This document shows positions 34,804-43,660 of a DNA stretch of 64,000 nt, piece by piece. Source of the DNA: Actinoplanes utahensis. Lineage in GTDB: Bacteria; Actinomycetota; Actinomycetes; Mycobacteriales; Micromonosporaceae. The stretch is from NCBI RefSeq assembly GCF_016862455.1, contig NZ_BOMZ01000072.1, forward strand, positions 34,728 through 98,727, read 5' to 3'. The translations under genes and the position numbers were made by a program. Every line of letters starts with the position of its first letter. Positions within the stretch are counted from its first letter, which is position 1. The notes under the pieces were generated by a model. That model had not been told where the DNA came from, did no database searches, and saw only the letters and a list, made by a program, of their open reading frames with translations.

Positions 34804-35828
34804 TGAGTTCCTCCGTACTTGCGGTTGGTGAGCCCGTTCAACAGCGCGGCGAAGATCAGCACCGCGCCCAGGGCGAGGAGCTGGTACTGCGAACCCTCGT
34901 TGCCGACGAAGGCGAGCAGGATGCCGGCGTTGAGCCAGACGATGAGCAGAGTGGCGAGCACGACCCCGGCGACCCTGCCGATGCCGCCGGTGATCGCCAC
35001 ACCGCCGAGGACGGCGATGGTGATCGCGGGCAGGGCCATGCCGTTGCCGGAGACGCCCGCGTCCGGGCGGGCCGAGGCGAACTGGCCCACGGTGACCACG
35101 GCCACCAGGCCGGAGATCAGGCCCGCGTAGACGTACGCCTTGAAGCGCGTGTCGCGGACCGGGATGCCGGCCCAGCGAGCGGCGACGTCGTTGGTGCCGA
35201 TCGCGTAGAGACGCCGCCCGTAGCCGGTGCGGGCCAGCAGCAGCCAGACCGCCACCACGGTGGGCAGCAGGAAGGTGAAGATCCCGAGGGGCACGTCCGG
35301 GACGTACCGGCCGAACAGCGGCAGCTCGACCGACTTGCTGAGGGTGAACAGCTCCTGGACCGGCGCGGTGCTGATCGGCTGCTGGTCGTTGACGACGATC
35401 GCGAGGGATTTGTACGCGTAGAACGTCGCCAGCGTGGCGATCAGCGCCGGGAAGCCGATGTAGGAGACGAGGAAGCCGTTGACCGCTCCGAGGAGGGCGC
35501 CGAGACCCGCGGTCGCCAGGATCGCCGGCCAGAGGGGCCAGCCCCATTCGCCGTACGCGAAACCGAAGCCCATGCCGGCCAGCGACACGATCGCGCCGAC
35601 ACTCAGGTCGATGCCGCCCCGGCCGGACAGGATCACCAGCATCTCGGCGAGGCCGAGCATGGCCAGCGGGACGGCGCTGATCAGGCTCGCGGACATGTAG
35701 TCGAAGTCGTACGGGGCGGTCAGGTAGCCGCCCATGTCGTTGATGAAGAACGTGACGACCACGACGACGAGCAGCACCGCGAGCAGGGCGATGCGCTGGG
35801 TGAGAAGTAACCGGACCGCTCTGCTCAC
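34800..35828 (-). CDS. rhaQ: Rhamnose ABC transporter permease
   Basis: A 342-residue ribose/rhamnose-class permease with about nine hydrophobic helices and the typical LSGRGGIDLSVGAIVSLAGM and GIPVRDTRFKAYVYAGLISG stretches. The GTG start at 35828 follows GAGGAGGAACCG, a strong ribosome site, and overlaps the stop of the preceding permease gene. A longer in-frame extension overlaps that gene and is not used. It forms the membrane channel with its neighbour. Confidence 0.92.
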   Translation of the reverse strand: MSRAVRLLLTQRIALLAVLLVVVVVTFFINDMGGYLTAPYDFDYMSASLISAVPLAMLGLAEMLVILSGRGGIDLSVGAIVSLAGMGFGFAYGEWGWPLWPAILATAGLGALLGAVNGFLVSYIGFPALIATLATFYAYKSLAIVVNDQQPISTAPVQELFTLSKSVELPLFGRYVPDVPLGIFTFLLPTVVAVWLLLARTGYGRRLYAIGTNDVAARWAGIPVRDTRFKAYVYAGLISGLVAVVTVGQFASARPDAGVSGNGMALPAITIAVLGGVAITGGIGRVAGVVLATLLIVWLNAGILLAFVGNEGSQYQLLALGAVLIFAALLNGLTNRKYGGTQ

Positions 35829-36820
35829 CGGTTCCTCCTCGCCCGGGCACGCAGCAGGTCGGCGCCGACCGCCACGATGATGAAGATGCCGACGAACAGG
35901 TCGGACAGTTGTGAACGCCAGCCCAGCTGGGTCACACCGGACACGACCGTCTGCACCAGCAGCGCGCCCAGCAGGGTGCCCAGCACCGAACCGCGCCCGC
36001 CCATGATGCTCGTGCCGCCGATCACGACCGCCGCGATCACCGCCAGCTCCTTGCCGGAGCCGACCGACTGGTCCAGCGTCGACGTGCCCTGGGCGATCAC
36101 GAAACAGGACGCCAAGCCGACCAGCAGACCGGTCAGCACATAGGCCAGCAGCACCCGGCGCTGCACCCGGACACCCGCGAGCCGGGCCGCCTGGGCGTCC
36201 CCGCCGATCGCGAAGAAGTGCCGGCCGCCCGCGGTGTGCCGCAGCCACCACCAGGCCGCCGCGGTGATCAGCAGGGTGATCAGGAAGGCGTGCGGGATGC
36301 CGAGGGTCCGGCCGTCCGGGCCACGGCCGAAGAAGGCGAGCGTGCCCGGGATGCCGTTCACCGTGCCGGAACCGAAGATCCGCAGGCCGAGGAACATGAA
36401 CAGGTTGGCCGTACCGAACGTGATGATGATCGCGTGCACCCGGCCGTAGGCGATCAGCACGCCGTTGACCAGGCCCAGCACCCCGCCGGCGGCGACCGAC
36501 AGCAGCACCGCGGCGCCGAGGCCGACATCGGCGCCGACGAGCGCCTTCGCCGTCAGCACCGAACACACCATGATCGCGCCGCCGACGCTCACGTCGATGC
36601 CGCCGGTGATGATCACGATGGTCATCCCGACGCCGACCAGCGCCACCGGGGCGGTCGCCACCAGCAGTGGCTGGACCGAACCGGCGGTCAGGAACGCCGG
36701 GGTGCCGACGGCCAGGGCCGCCCACAGCGCCGCGATCACCCCGGCCAGCACGACCTCCTGGCCGGTGACCGGGCTCGGCAGCACCCGCTTCCTGATCCTC
36801 GCCTGCGCCACCGCGGTCAT
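35825..36820 (-). CDS. rhaP: Rhamnose ABC transporter permease
   Basis: A 331-residue permease of the same class as its downstream neighbour. TITGGIDVSVGGAIMVCSVL-like core (as ITGGIDVSVGGAIMV), IAYGRVHAIIITFGTANLF and VQRRVLLAYVLTGLLVGLAS are characteristic of CUT2 carbohydrate importers. It overlaps the ATPase gene upstream and the second permease gene downstream by four bases, so it is tightly coupled in the operon. Confidence 0.92.
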   Translation of the reverse strand: MTAVAQARIRKRVLPSPVTGQEVVLAGVIAALWAALAVGTPAFLTAGSVQPLLVATAPVALVGVGMTIVIITGGIDVSVGGAIMVCSVLTAKALVGADVGLGAAVLLSVAAGGVLGLVNGVLIAYGRVHAIIITFGTANLFMFLGLRIFGSGTVNGIPGTLAFFGRGPDGRTLGIPHAFLITLLITAAAWWWLRHTAGGRHFFAIGGDAQAARLAGVRVQRRVLLAYVLTGLLVGLASCFVIAQGTSTLDQSVGSGKELAVIAAVVIGGTSIMGGRGSVLGTLLGALLVQTVVSGVTQLGWRSQLSDLFVGIFIIVAVGADLLRARARRNR

Positions 36821-38322
36821 CTGTCGCCTCCCGCGGCCGCGGCCAGCAGGTCCACCTGGCTGGCGTCCGGGCCGAACTCGTCGGTGGTCGTACCGCCGCG
36901 CACCACCTGGATACGATCGGCGATGCGCAGCGCCTCCGGCAGGTCCGAGGTCACCACCAGCACCGCCGTGCCCTCCTCGGCCAGCTCGGTGATCAGCCGA
37001 TGGATCTCCTCCTTGGCGCCGACGTCGACACCCTGCGTCGGCTCGGCCAGCACCAGCACCTTCGGCCGCTCCACGAGCTGCCGCGCGAGAACCACCTTCT
37101 GCGCGTTGCCGCCGGACATCGCGCTGATCGGCTGCCGCTCGTGCGGCGTCCTCACCGCCAGCCGCTCGATCAGCCGCAGCGCCTCACTCCGCTCCCGGGC
37201 CCGGTCCACCCAGACGCCGAACCTCGACAGCAGCCGGAGATGACCCGCGGAGATGTTGAACGCGATCGACTGGAAGCCGAACATGCCCTCGACCTTGCGA
37301 TTCGCCGGCAGCAGGGCGACACCCAGTCTCTGGGCGTGTTCCGGATTCCGGATCCGCACGGATGCGCCGCCCAGCCGGAGGTCGCCGCTCGTGGCGTGAT
37401 CGATGCCGTAGACACACGCGGCGATCTCCGAGACACCGGAGCCGACCAGGCCGTACAGCGCGACGATCTCGCCGGCCCGTACCCGCACGTCGACGTCACG
37501 GAACTTCCCGGCCCGGGTCAGGCCACTCAGCTCCAGGACCGCCGGTCCCTCCGGGACCACGCGATGCGGCCGGGCGTCGGACAGCTCCTCGCCGACCATC
37601 AGGTGGGCGATCTGCCGCACGGTCAGATCCTTGATGGGGTACGTCCCGATCGTGCGCCCGTCCCGCATGACGGTGACCTCGTCGGCGATCCGGAACAGCT
37701 CGTCGAGACGGTGCGAGATGTAGACGACCGCCACGCCCGCGGCGGTCAGCCGCCGGACCACGCCGAACAGGACCTCGATCTCGGCGTCGGTCAGGATCGC
37801 CGACGGCTCGTCCAGGATCAGCACCTTCGCGTCCGAGGCCAGAGCCTTGGCGATCGACACCTGCTGCTGCTCGGCCACCGACAGGGTGCCGACCTCGGCG
37901 GTGGCGTACCGCTCCGGCAGCCCCAGCAGGTCCAGCAGCTCGACGACCCTCGCGTTCTGCGCCGCCCAGTCGACCCGTCCGGTCTTCGTGATCTCGCGGC
38001 CCAGGAAGATGTTCTCCGCGACCGTGAGCTCCGGGAAGAGCTGCGGCTCCTGATAGACGGTGGCGATCCCCAGTGCGATCGCGGCGGCGGTGTCCTTCAT
38101 GCCGACCGGCACACCGTCGAACTCGATCTCGCCGGTGTCGGCGGTCTCCGCCCCCGCGACGATCTTGATCATCGTGGACTTGCCCGCGCCGTTCTCACCG
38201 ACCAGGGCGTGCACCTTGGCGGCCCGTACCGTGAAATCGGCGTGCTGGATGGCCCGGACCGCGCCGAACCGCTTGCTGATGGCGGTCAGGCGCAGGCGGG
38301 GAACCTCGTTCGCGTCGGTCAT
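36817..38322 (-). CDS. rhaT: Rhamnose ABC transporter ATPase (double ABC domain)
   Basis: A 501-residue CUT2-type ATPase with two ABC modules. The first has Walker A GENGAGKSTMIKIVAG, signature LSVAEQQQVSIAKAL and Walker B VLILDEPSA. The second has the family's degenerate Walker A (GLVGSGVSE), signature MSGGNAQKVVLARQL and LVLAEPTQGVDVGAKEE. The start overlaps the binding-protein stop (ATGA). It energises rhamnose uptake. Confidence 0.94.
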   Translation of the reverse strand: MTDANEVPRLRLTAISKRFGAVRAIQHADFTVRAAKVHALVGENGAGKSTMIKIVAGAETADTGEIEFDGVPVGMKDTAAAIALGIATVYQEPQLFPELTVAENIFLGREITKTGRVDWAAQNARVVELLDLLGLPERYATAEVGTLSVAEQQQVSIAKALASDAKVLILDEPSAILTDAEIEVLFGVVRRLTAAGVAVVYISHRLDELFRIADEVTVMRDGRTIGTYPIKDLTVRQIAHLMVGEELSDARPHRVVPEGPAVLELSGLTRAGKFRDVDVRVRAGEIVALYGLVGSGVSEIAACVYGIDHATSGDLRLGGASVRIRNPEHAQRLGVALLPANRKVEGMFGFQSIAFNISAGHLRLLSRFGVWVDRARERSEALRLIERLAVRTPHERQPISAMSGGNAQKVVLARQLVERPKVLVLAEPTQGVDVGAKEEIHRLITELAEEGTAVLVVTSDLPEALRIADRIQVVRGGTTTDEFGPDASQVDLLAAAAGGDR

Positions 38323-39350
38323 CAGTAGTCGAACTGGTCGACGTTCTGGTCGGTGATAGCCAGCGCCGGGCCGAGCAGCAGCATCTTGCTCGACGCGTCG
38401 TAGGTGACCGCGGGCAGCTCACCGGAGACGTTGTTGGTCGCCTCGATCGTCTTGCCCTGCGCGATCTGGGCGCCGGCCCACGCGGTCAGGTAACCCAGGT
38501 TCTCCACATCCCAGAGGATCGCCGCGGACGACGACTTGTCCCGCAGGTACGGCTTCATCGACTGCGGGGTGCCCAGGCCGACGGTGAAGACCTTGCCGAT
38601 CTTGCCGGCGTCCTTGACCGCCTGCGCCACACCGGGCGCGGACGAGGTGCACTCGCCGACCAGACCGGTCAGGTCCGGGTGCGCGTTCATCAGGTCGGTC
38701 GCCATCTGGGTGGCCTTCGCCTGGTCCTCACCCGCGTAGACCACGTCCACGATCTGGGCGTCCGGGTACTTCGACTTCGTGTACTCCTGCTGCACCTTGA
38801 TCCAGGCGTTCAGGTTCTCCGCCGTCTGGCCGCACGAGACGATCGCGTACTTGCCCTTGCCGCCCATCTCCTTCAACAGCGCGTCGGTCAGGCCCTCGCC
38901 GATACCCTGCGCGGTGGCCTGGTTGACGAACACCTCCCGCACACTGTTCGGCGCGTCGGTGTCAGCGGTCGCCACGTGGATGCCGGCGTCCTTGGCCTGC
39001 TGCAGCAGCGGGGCCATGCTGTCCGGGTCGTTCGGGGCGACGATCAGGGCGTCGACCTTCTGCTGGATGTAGGAGCGCACGATGTCCGCCTGCGCCGCCG
39101 CGTCCGCCTGGGTCGGGCCCTGATAGAGCCACTCGACGTTGCCGAGCGCCTTCGCGGCCTCCTTGCCGCCCGCGTTCATCGCCTCGAAGTAGGGCACGCC
39201 CTGCAGTTTCGGGACGAACGCCACCTTGTAGGTCTTGCTGCCCGCATCCCCGGTGACGCCGGAGTCGGTCTCGTTCTTCTTGGTGCAACCGGTGAGAGCT
39301 ATGGCGGCCGTCGTGGTGAGGGCGACGGCGGCAGCGAACCGAGGACGCAT
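38322..39350 (-). CDS. rhaS: Rhamnose-binding lipoprotein of the ABC transporter
   Basis: A 342-residue substrate-binding lipoprotein. Signal peptide AAAVALTTTAAIALTGC places the lipidated Cys at about residue 22. Mature sequence starts with KTYKVAFVPKLQGVPYFEAM and contains VDALIVAPNDPDSMAPLLQQ and the hinge region typical of rhamnose/AI-2 binding proteins. The start is the ATG at 39350 with GGGAGG upstream. It is first in the rhaS-T-P-Q-I operon. A LacI-type operator (39372-39385) overlaps its 5' leader. Confidence 0.93.
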   Translation of the reverse strand: MRPRFAAAVALTTTAAIALTGCTKKNETDSGVTGDAGSKTYKVAFVPKLQGVPYFEAMNAGGKEAAKALGNVEWLYQGPTQADAAAQADIVRSYIQQKVDALIVAPNDPDSMAPLLQQAKDAGIHVATADTDAPNSVREVFVNQATAQGIGEGLTDALLKEMGGKGKYAIVSCGQTAENLNAWIKVQQEYTKSKYPDAQIVDVVYAGEDQAKATQMATDLMNAHPDLTGLVGECTSSAPGVAQAVKDAGKIGKVFTVGLGTPQSMKPYLRDKSSSAAILWDVENLGYLTAWAGAQIAQGKTIEATNNVSGELPAVTYDASSKMLLLGPALAITDQNVDQFDY

Positions 39351-39371
39351 GACGCCTCCCGAGAGGAGTTC

Positions 39372-39385
39372 TTGAAACGTTCTAG
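39372..39385. promoter_or_regulatory. LacI-family operator-like palindrome at rhaS
   Basis: TTGAAACGTTCTAG has a central CG and matches the TTGAAACGTTTCAA type recognised by LacI-family sugar repressors. It is 22-35 bases upstream of the rhaS start codon. Confidence 0.6.
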
Positions 39386-39491
39386 CTGGGGTGTGACTCA
39401 CGTTACGAGGCCGTTAGGGCAGGGTCAAGAGTTGATTCTCAACCTGGGCCCGAATCCTGGAGAGCCTGCGTGCGCTGGCAGGCGTCACCAT

Positions 39492-39505
39492 ATGAGACGT
39501 TTCAA
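39492..39505. promoter_or_regulatory. Second LacI-type operator-like palindrome
   Basis: ATGAGACGTTTCAA, the same palindrome type as the site at 39372-39385. The centres are 120 bases apart, so looping by a tetrameric repressor is possible. No LacI-family gene is in the window. Confidence 0.5.
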
Positions 39506-39582
39506 GGTGCCTCGGCTACGCGGTCCGACCTTCCCCACCTTTCGCCCGACTTGCACCGTGACCGGCGGGGTCCGGGACCTCC

Positions 39583-39699
39583 CGGTCGTTTTGCCGGTCG
39601 CGTGGGTTTTGGCGCCTCGCTCGGTCGTTTTGCCGGTCGCGTGGGTTCCGTCGCCTTGCCCGGGCGTTCTGCCCGCCGCGTGGGGTCAGTCGCCTCGCC
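39583..39699. repeat. Three 39-bp tandem repeats
   Basis: Copies begin at 39583, 39622 and 39661. The first two share CGGTCGTTTTGCCGGTCGCG and the third is degenerate. The unit length is a multiple of three, and the minus strand reads a repeated 13-residue peptide of the form PTRPAKRPSEAPK, but no convincing gene is present. The array lies in the 502-base gap between rhaS and the DUF3618 gene. Confidence 0.8.
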
Positions 39700-39783
39700 T
39701 GGTTCTCTGCGGCTCCTTCGCCGGACGGTTCGGCGGCCGGGGCTTGCCTCCGCGATCTTCAGCCGCGGTCGTTCCCCCCCCCG

Positions 39784-39840
39784 GAACATGACAGAGCCGC
39801 CGCTCCGGGGCGGGCCCGAAGCGGCGGCTCTGTCATGTTC
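39784..39840 (-). terminator. Perfect 21-bp hairpin after the DUF3618 gene
   Basis: GAACATGACAGAGCCGCCGC at 39784 onward pairs perfectly over 21 bp with 39820-39840, with a 15-base loop. It lies 12 bases past the stop of the minus-strand DUF3618 gene and is its likely terminator. Confidence 0.85.
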
Positions 39841-39852
39841 GGTGTCTGACGG

Positions 39853-42852
39853 TCAGCGCCGCTTCCTGATCACGACGACGGTGGCTGCGGCCGCCGCCAG
39901 GACGGCGCCGATCAGGGCATACCGTTGCCGCTGCCCGGCGACCCGGTCCGGCAGCCCGCCGGCTGCCGCCGACGCCCGCTCCCGGATCGTGCCCATCGCC
40001 CCGGAAGCCCGTTCCGGCAGCGTTCCGAGCGCGGTGGTGGCCCGCTCCGCAGCCTCAGCGGCCGCCTCGGCGAAGTGCGCGCGAGTCTCCGCGGAAGTCT
40101 GCCGCCACTCCGGCTCGTCCCGGCCGCCCGGCGTCTCCCGCGTACCGCCCCGCACGGCCTCGCCCTCGCCTGCCGAACGTCCGGTTCGGTCTTCGGCGTT
40201 CCCCGGCAGGGCCGCGGTGCCGGTCTCCGCCGCGGATCCCGCACCCCGTACCGACCTGGCCTTGTCGGCGAGGGAACCGGCCGCATCCTCGACCTTGGCG
40301 GCGATCACGCTCGCGGCTTCGGCCAGCTGCCCCTTCTTCTCCGCGGCCACCTCGGTGAGCCGGCCCGTCTTCTCCGAGTCGCCCCCGGCCCGGTGATCCG
40401 CCTTCCCGGTCAGCCGGTCCTTCTGTTCGGCCACCACTCCGGCCAGCTGGTCCTTCTTCTCGGCCACGACTTCGGCCAGCTGGTCCTTCTTCTCGGCCAC
40501 GGCTTCGGCCAGATGGTTCTTCTTCTCCGTGGCCGCCTCGGCGAGTTGCTCCTTCTTCTCGGCGGCCGCGTCCTTCACGCGGCTGGACACGTCCAGCTTC
40601 GCGACGAGCGCGGCCGCCGTCTCGCCCATCTCGGCCCGGGTCTGCTCGATCTCGGCCCGGAGCGCCTCCGCCTTGTCCGACGGATCCGCCGGCTGGTCCC
40701 CGCGAGCCCGCGCGGCCGCAGCGTGAACCTCGTCGCTGCGATCCGTCTTCGGGCCGCCGGTCTCCGCCCGGACCGCTTGCGGCCGCTCCCTCTCGTCGCG
40801 GCGATCCGGCGCGTCGTTCCGGCCCGCGTCGTTCCGGCCCGCGTCCTTCTGGCCCGGCGCGTTTCGGTCCGAGGCGTTCCGGCCCGGGGCACCTTCGCGA
40901 CCAGAGGCAGCGGTTCCGATGCCGGGCGTCGGACGTTGCGCCTCGTCGTGGGGGTGCCGGGTAGCGGTCGCCGGATGGCGTGCCTCAGGAGTATCGCTGT
41001 GGCCCGGGGTTCCGGTGAGGTTGGAGGGAACGGTCGCCGCAGCGGAGACGCTCGTCGGCGTGGGCTGCTGCGGACCGCCGGGTTGGGGCACGGTTGCCCG
41101 TCCGGTAGCCCGTCCAGGCGTCACCGTGACCTCCGAACTGCTCTTCGCGACTCCCGCATCGCCTCCCGAGGAGACCCCTGACGGCGACTTCGGGGTCGCC
41201 GCCATGTGCGCGGCAGTGCCGGCCGCCGCGGGCGGCATGTTCTTTGCCGTTCCGGTGCCGCCTGCCGCGGGCGGCATGTTCTTTGCCGTTCCGGTGCCGC
41301 CTGCCGCCGGTGAAGTACCTCCGGACGTCAGGTTGCTCTTCGACGCTCCGGCATGCGGAACGCTGCCCGATGCCGGTGCGTTCTTCGCCATCCCCGTGCC
41401 GCCGGTCGCGTGCTGTGGGCTCCCGACTCCGGGGCTCGTCGACTTGCCGATATCAGGAGCCGTACGCGGAAGATTCCCCGGTGTGATGTCAGCCGGTGAT
41501 GTGCTCTTCGCCGGGGCGCTGCCGCCGGTCGCGTGTTGCGGGGTCCCGGTTCCGGGGCTGGTCGGCTTGCCGGTACCGGGAGCCGTACGCGGAAGATTCC
41601 CCGATGTGGGGTCAGCCGGTGGCGCGGGCTTCGCTGTCGCGGCCGGCCTGCTGCCGTGCGTGGCGGCGGGTGCCGGTGTCGGCGTCGGCGTTCCCGGATT
41701 GTGCGGCGCCTCCGCGTGGCTCGCCGGAATCCTGCCCGGCGCCGGCGTCGGCTGCGGCGTCCCCGGATTGTGCGGAGCTTCCGCGTGGCTCGCCGGAATC
41801 CTGCCGGGCGCCGGCGTCGGCGTCGGCTTCGGCGTCCCCGGATTGCCGATGCCGCCCGCAGACGTGGTGCTGTCGTGCGGAGTGGTCCTCGCGGAAGTGC
41901 CGCCGGGCTTGGCCGCGTGCGCACCCGCCGAGGATCCGGCCGCCGGGCCGGAGAAGCTGGGGGAGCCCGCTGACGGTGAAACCGCCGCGGACGCGGGCGC
42001 CGACGGCGTCGCCGGCCGGGTCGTCACCGTGCTCCGTGAACCCAGGCCCGGAGTCACCGTGCTGTGTTCCGTCCTGCCGGTCAGCCCCGCGTGACCCTGC
42101 CCGCTGTCACTGCGGCTCTCATGCTCCTGCTTGCTGTCACTGCGGTTCTCATGATCCTGCTGGGTGTCACTGCGCCCCGTGTGGTCCTGCCCACCGCCGA
42201 GGCGAGCCGAACCCGGCGGAGGCGCGTCGAACAGCGTGGCCGCACGGTGTGGTGTGCCGGCCTTTCCCGGGCCCGCCGTCGTCGTAGGCGACGCGCCGGG
42301 TTTCACGGTCGTGTGCGCGGCACCGGCCGAGGAGCCCGGCGAAGCGTTCGGCGTGCTCGCCGCTGCTGGAGCAGCGGGCTTCGTGCCACCGGCCGCGGGG
42401 CCGGGCTTCGCGCCACTGACCGGCCCGATGGCGGACGGCGTGGGATGCGAACCGGGTTTGGCGGTGCCGGCGGCATGCGATGGCACCGGTTTTGTCGCGC
42501 TGCCCGGTGTGACGCCGGCGGGGGCGGCATGTGACGGCGCCGGTTTCGTGACGCCGGCGGGGGCGGCATGTGACGGCGCGGGTTTCGTGGTGCCGGCGGG
42601 GGCGGCATGCGACGGTCCGGATCTCCCGGTGCCGGCCGGCGTGGCGCCGGGCGGTGCCGGATGTGCGCCGGGCTTCGCGGTGCCGGGCGGCGTGGCCGTG
42701 GGCGTATCGGCAGCGGCGGAGTCGCCCGGCGGGGTGGGCGGCGGCTGGCCCTCGGCCGGGGCGCGGCTCGACGCGGGCGGGCCGGGTTTCGGGCGGTTGC
42801 GGTTGGGTGACGGGCGTCGGGCTTCGGCGCGGCTGCGGTTGGGCGCGCTCAT
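39853..42852 (-). CDS. Giant repetitive DUF3618-type membrane-anchored protein
   Basis: A 999-residue protein. Residues 1 to ~640 are Pro/Ala/Gly/Thr-rich and repetitive (units such as TKPAPSHAAPAG, GRIPASHAEAPHNPGTP and GGTGTAKNMPPA). Residues ~755-795 resemble DUF3618 (LRAEIEQTRAEMGETAAALVAKLD). A helical tract with repeated 11-residue AEKKDQLAEVV units follows, likely a long coiled coil. The C terminus has one membrane helix (YALIGAVLAAAAATVVVI) and ends in basic residues. DUF3618 proteins are usually much shorter, so the low-complexity N-terminal extension is unusual. Its start overlaps the end of the Holin-X gene by four bases (ATGA), and a SigF/SigB-like promoter precedes that gene. Function unknown; a stress-linked envelope protein is plausible. 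Confidence 0.85.
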   Translation of the reverse strand: MSAPNRSRAEARRPSPNRNRPKPGPPASSRAPAEGQPPPTPPGDSAAADTPTATPPGTAKPGAHPAPPGATPAGTGRSGPSHAAPAGTTKPAPSHAAPAGVTKPAPSHAAPAGVTPGSATKPVPSHAAGTAKPGSHPTPSAIGPVSGAKPGPAAGGTKPAAPAAASTPNASPGSSAGAAHTTVKPGASPTTTAGPGKAGTPHRAATLFDAPPPGSARLGGGQDHTGRSDTQQDHENRSDSKQEHESRSDSGQGHAGLTGRTEHSTVTPGLGSRSTVTTRPATPSAPASAAVSPSAGSPSFSGPAAGSSAGAHAAKPGGTSARTTPHDSTTSAGGIGNPGTPKPTPTPAPGRIPASHAEAPHNPGTPQPTPAPGRIPASHAEAPHNPGTPTPTPAPAATHGSRPAATAKPAPPADPTSGNLPRTAPGTGKPTSPGTGTPQHATGGSAPAKSTSPADITPGNLPRTAPDIGKSTSPGVGSPQHATGGTGMAKNAPASGSVPHAGASKSNLTSGGTSPAAGGTGTAKNMPPAAGGTGTAKNMPPAAAGTAAHMAATPKSPSGVSSGGDAGVAKSSSEVTVTPGRATGRATVPQPGGPQQPTPTSVSAAATVPSNLTGTPGHSDTPEARHPATATRHPHDEAQRPTPGIGTAASGREGAPGRNASDRNAPGQKDAGRNDAGRNDAPDRRDERERPQAVRAETGGPKTDRSDEVHAAAARARGDQPADPSDKAEALRAEIEQTRAEMGETAAALVAKLDVSSRVKDAAAEKKEQLAEAATEKKNHLAEAVAEKKDQLAEVVAEKKDQLAGVVAEQKDRLTGKADHRAGGDSEKTGRLTEVAAEKKGQLAEAASVIAAKVEDAAGSLADKARSVRGAGSAAETGTAALPGNAEDRTGRSAGEGEAVRGGTRETPGGRDEPEWRQTSAETRAHFAEAAAEAAERATTALGTLPERASGAMGTIRERASAAAGGLPDRVAGQRQRYALIGAVLAAAAATVVVIRKRR

Positions 42853-43265
42853 GACTTCCCTCCGCGCCGGGCGGCGTTGATGAATTCGTCCACGTCACGG
42901 CGGCCGCTGGCGATGGCGGCCTCCGGGGTCGGCGGAACCGCCTGTTGCACCTCACGTTTGCCCGCGATCGCCGTGATTCCGGCGGCGGCGAACAGGATCA
43001 CGGTGACGATCAGGGCGGCCGCCCACATCGGCATGACCAGTGACAGCGCGGCGCCGGCGGTGATGAAGAGGCCGCCGAGCCCGTACAGGGCGATCACTCC
43101 GGCCCCGCCGAGCAGTCCCGCGCCCTTGCCGGCCTTCTTCCCCTTTTCGGTCATCTCGATGCGGGCGAGCGCCAACTCGTCCCGGACCAGCGTGGTCACC
43201 TGTTCACTGAGCCGGGTGACCAGTTCCGCGGTCGATTCCTCGGTTCGTGCGTCTGTGCGGGTCAT
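42849..43265 (-). CDS. Holin-X (phage holin superfamily III) family protein
   Basis: A 138-residue membrane protein. An N-terminal helical part (ELVTRLSEQVTTLVRDELAL and ARIEMTEKGKKAGKGAG) is followed by two helices (VIALYGLGGLFITAGAALSL and WAAALIVTVILFAAAGITAI). This is the actinobacterial Holin-X (DUF1469-like) family, a chromosomal membrane family rather than a phage remnant. The start at ATG 43265 follows GGACGGAGGGACG; a longer frame to 43415 is not supported. It pairs with the DUF3618 gene downstream, as is common in actinobacteria. Confidence 0.9.
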   Translation of the reverse strand: MTRTDARTEESTAELVTRLSEQVTTLVRDELALARIEMTEKGKKAGKGAGLLGGAGVIALYGLGGLFITAGAALSLVMPMWAAALIVTVILFAAAGITAIAGKREVQQAVPPTPEAAIASGRRDVDEFINAARRGGKS

Positions 43266-43299
43266 CGTCCCTCCGTCCTGCACGGTTGTTCCAGCAGAC

Positions 43300-43324
43300 G
43301 TACCCCCACCAATCCTGACTAATC
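43300..43324 (-). promoter_or_regulatory. SigF/SigB-like promoter of the Holin-X/DUF3618 operon
   Basis: On the minus strand, GATT, 15 bases, GGGTAC fits GNNT-N14-16-GGGTAY. The -10 element is 35-40 bases upstream of the Holin-X ATG. Confidence 0.6.
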
Positions 43325-43427
43325 GCCCGCCCTCACCACCCCCGAATCCCGGACTGGGCCGCCACGGCGATCCGCGACCCTCCGGATCACTTTCGGTCTG
43401 CGGCTCTTCTCTCACACCATTCGGTGG

Positions 43428-43530
43428 TACGGGCCACCCCAGCCGCCGTGACTCCCCGCGGCTGCGGCAGGCAATCCCTCACGACCGTCCCCCGGTGAAA
43501 CTCGTGCATTCCCCTCCCGGTCACCCCCAA
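43428..43530. repeat. Interspersed repeat, copy B
   Basis: Counterpart of the element at 20529-20640, with the same ordered blocks (TACGGGCCAC, CGTGACTC, CGGCAGGC, CCGTCCCCCGG, TGCATTCCCC, TCCCGGTCACCCCC). It lies between divergent genes here and after devR in the other copy. It does not encode a protein. Confidence 0.6.
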
Positions 43531-43660
43531 CCAGCGGGGCCCTCTCCACCACGGAGGCGCCACTCCAGGCGGGGCGCGAAACCGCTGAGCGGGCGGATCC
43601 GGCCGGATCCGGCCGGTATCCCAAGCCCGAGGGGACTGCCCGCGCCGCGGCGTATCTTGC

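Noticed and set aside
39502..39789. 95-codon minus-strand gene over the 39-bp repeats
   Set aside because: It has no ribosome site, overlaps an operator and a terminator hairpin, and consists mainly of the repeat translation.
42849..43265. Prophage holin
   Set aside because: The Holin-X family is a chromosomal actinobacterial family, no other phage genes are near, and the gene is paired with DUF3618 under a stress-type promoter.
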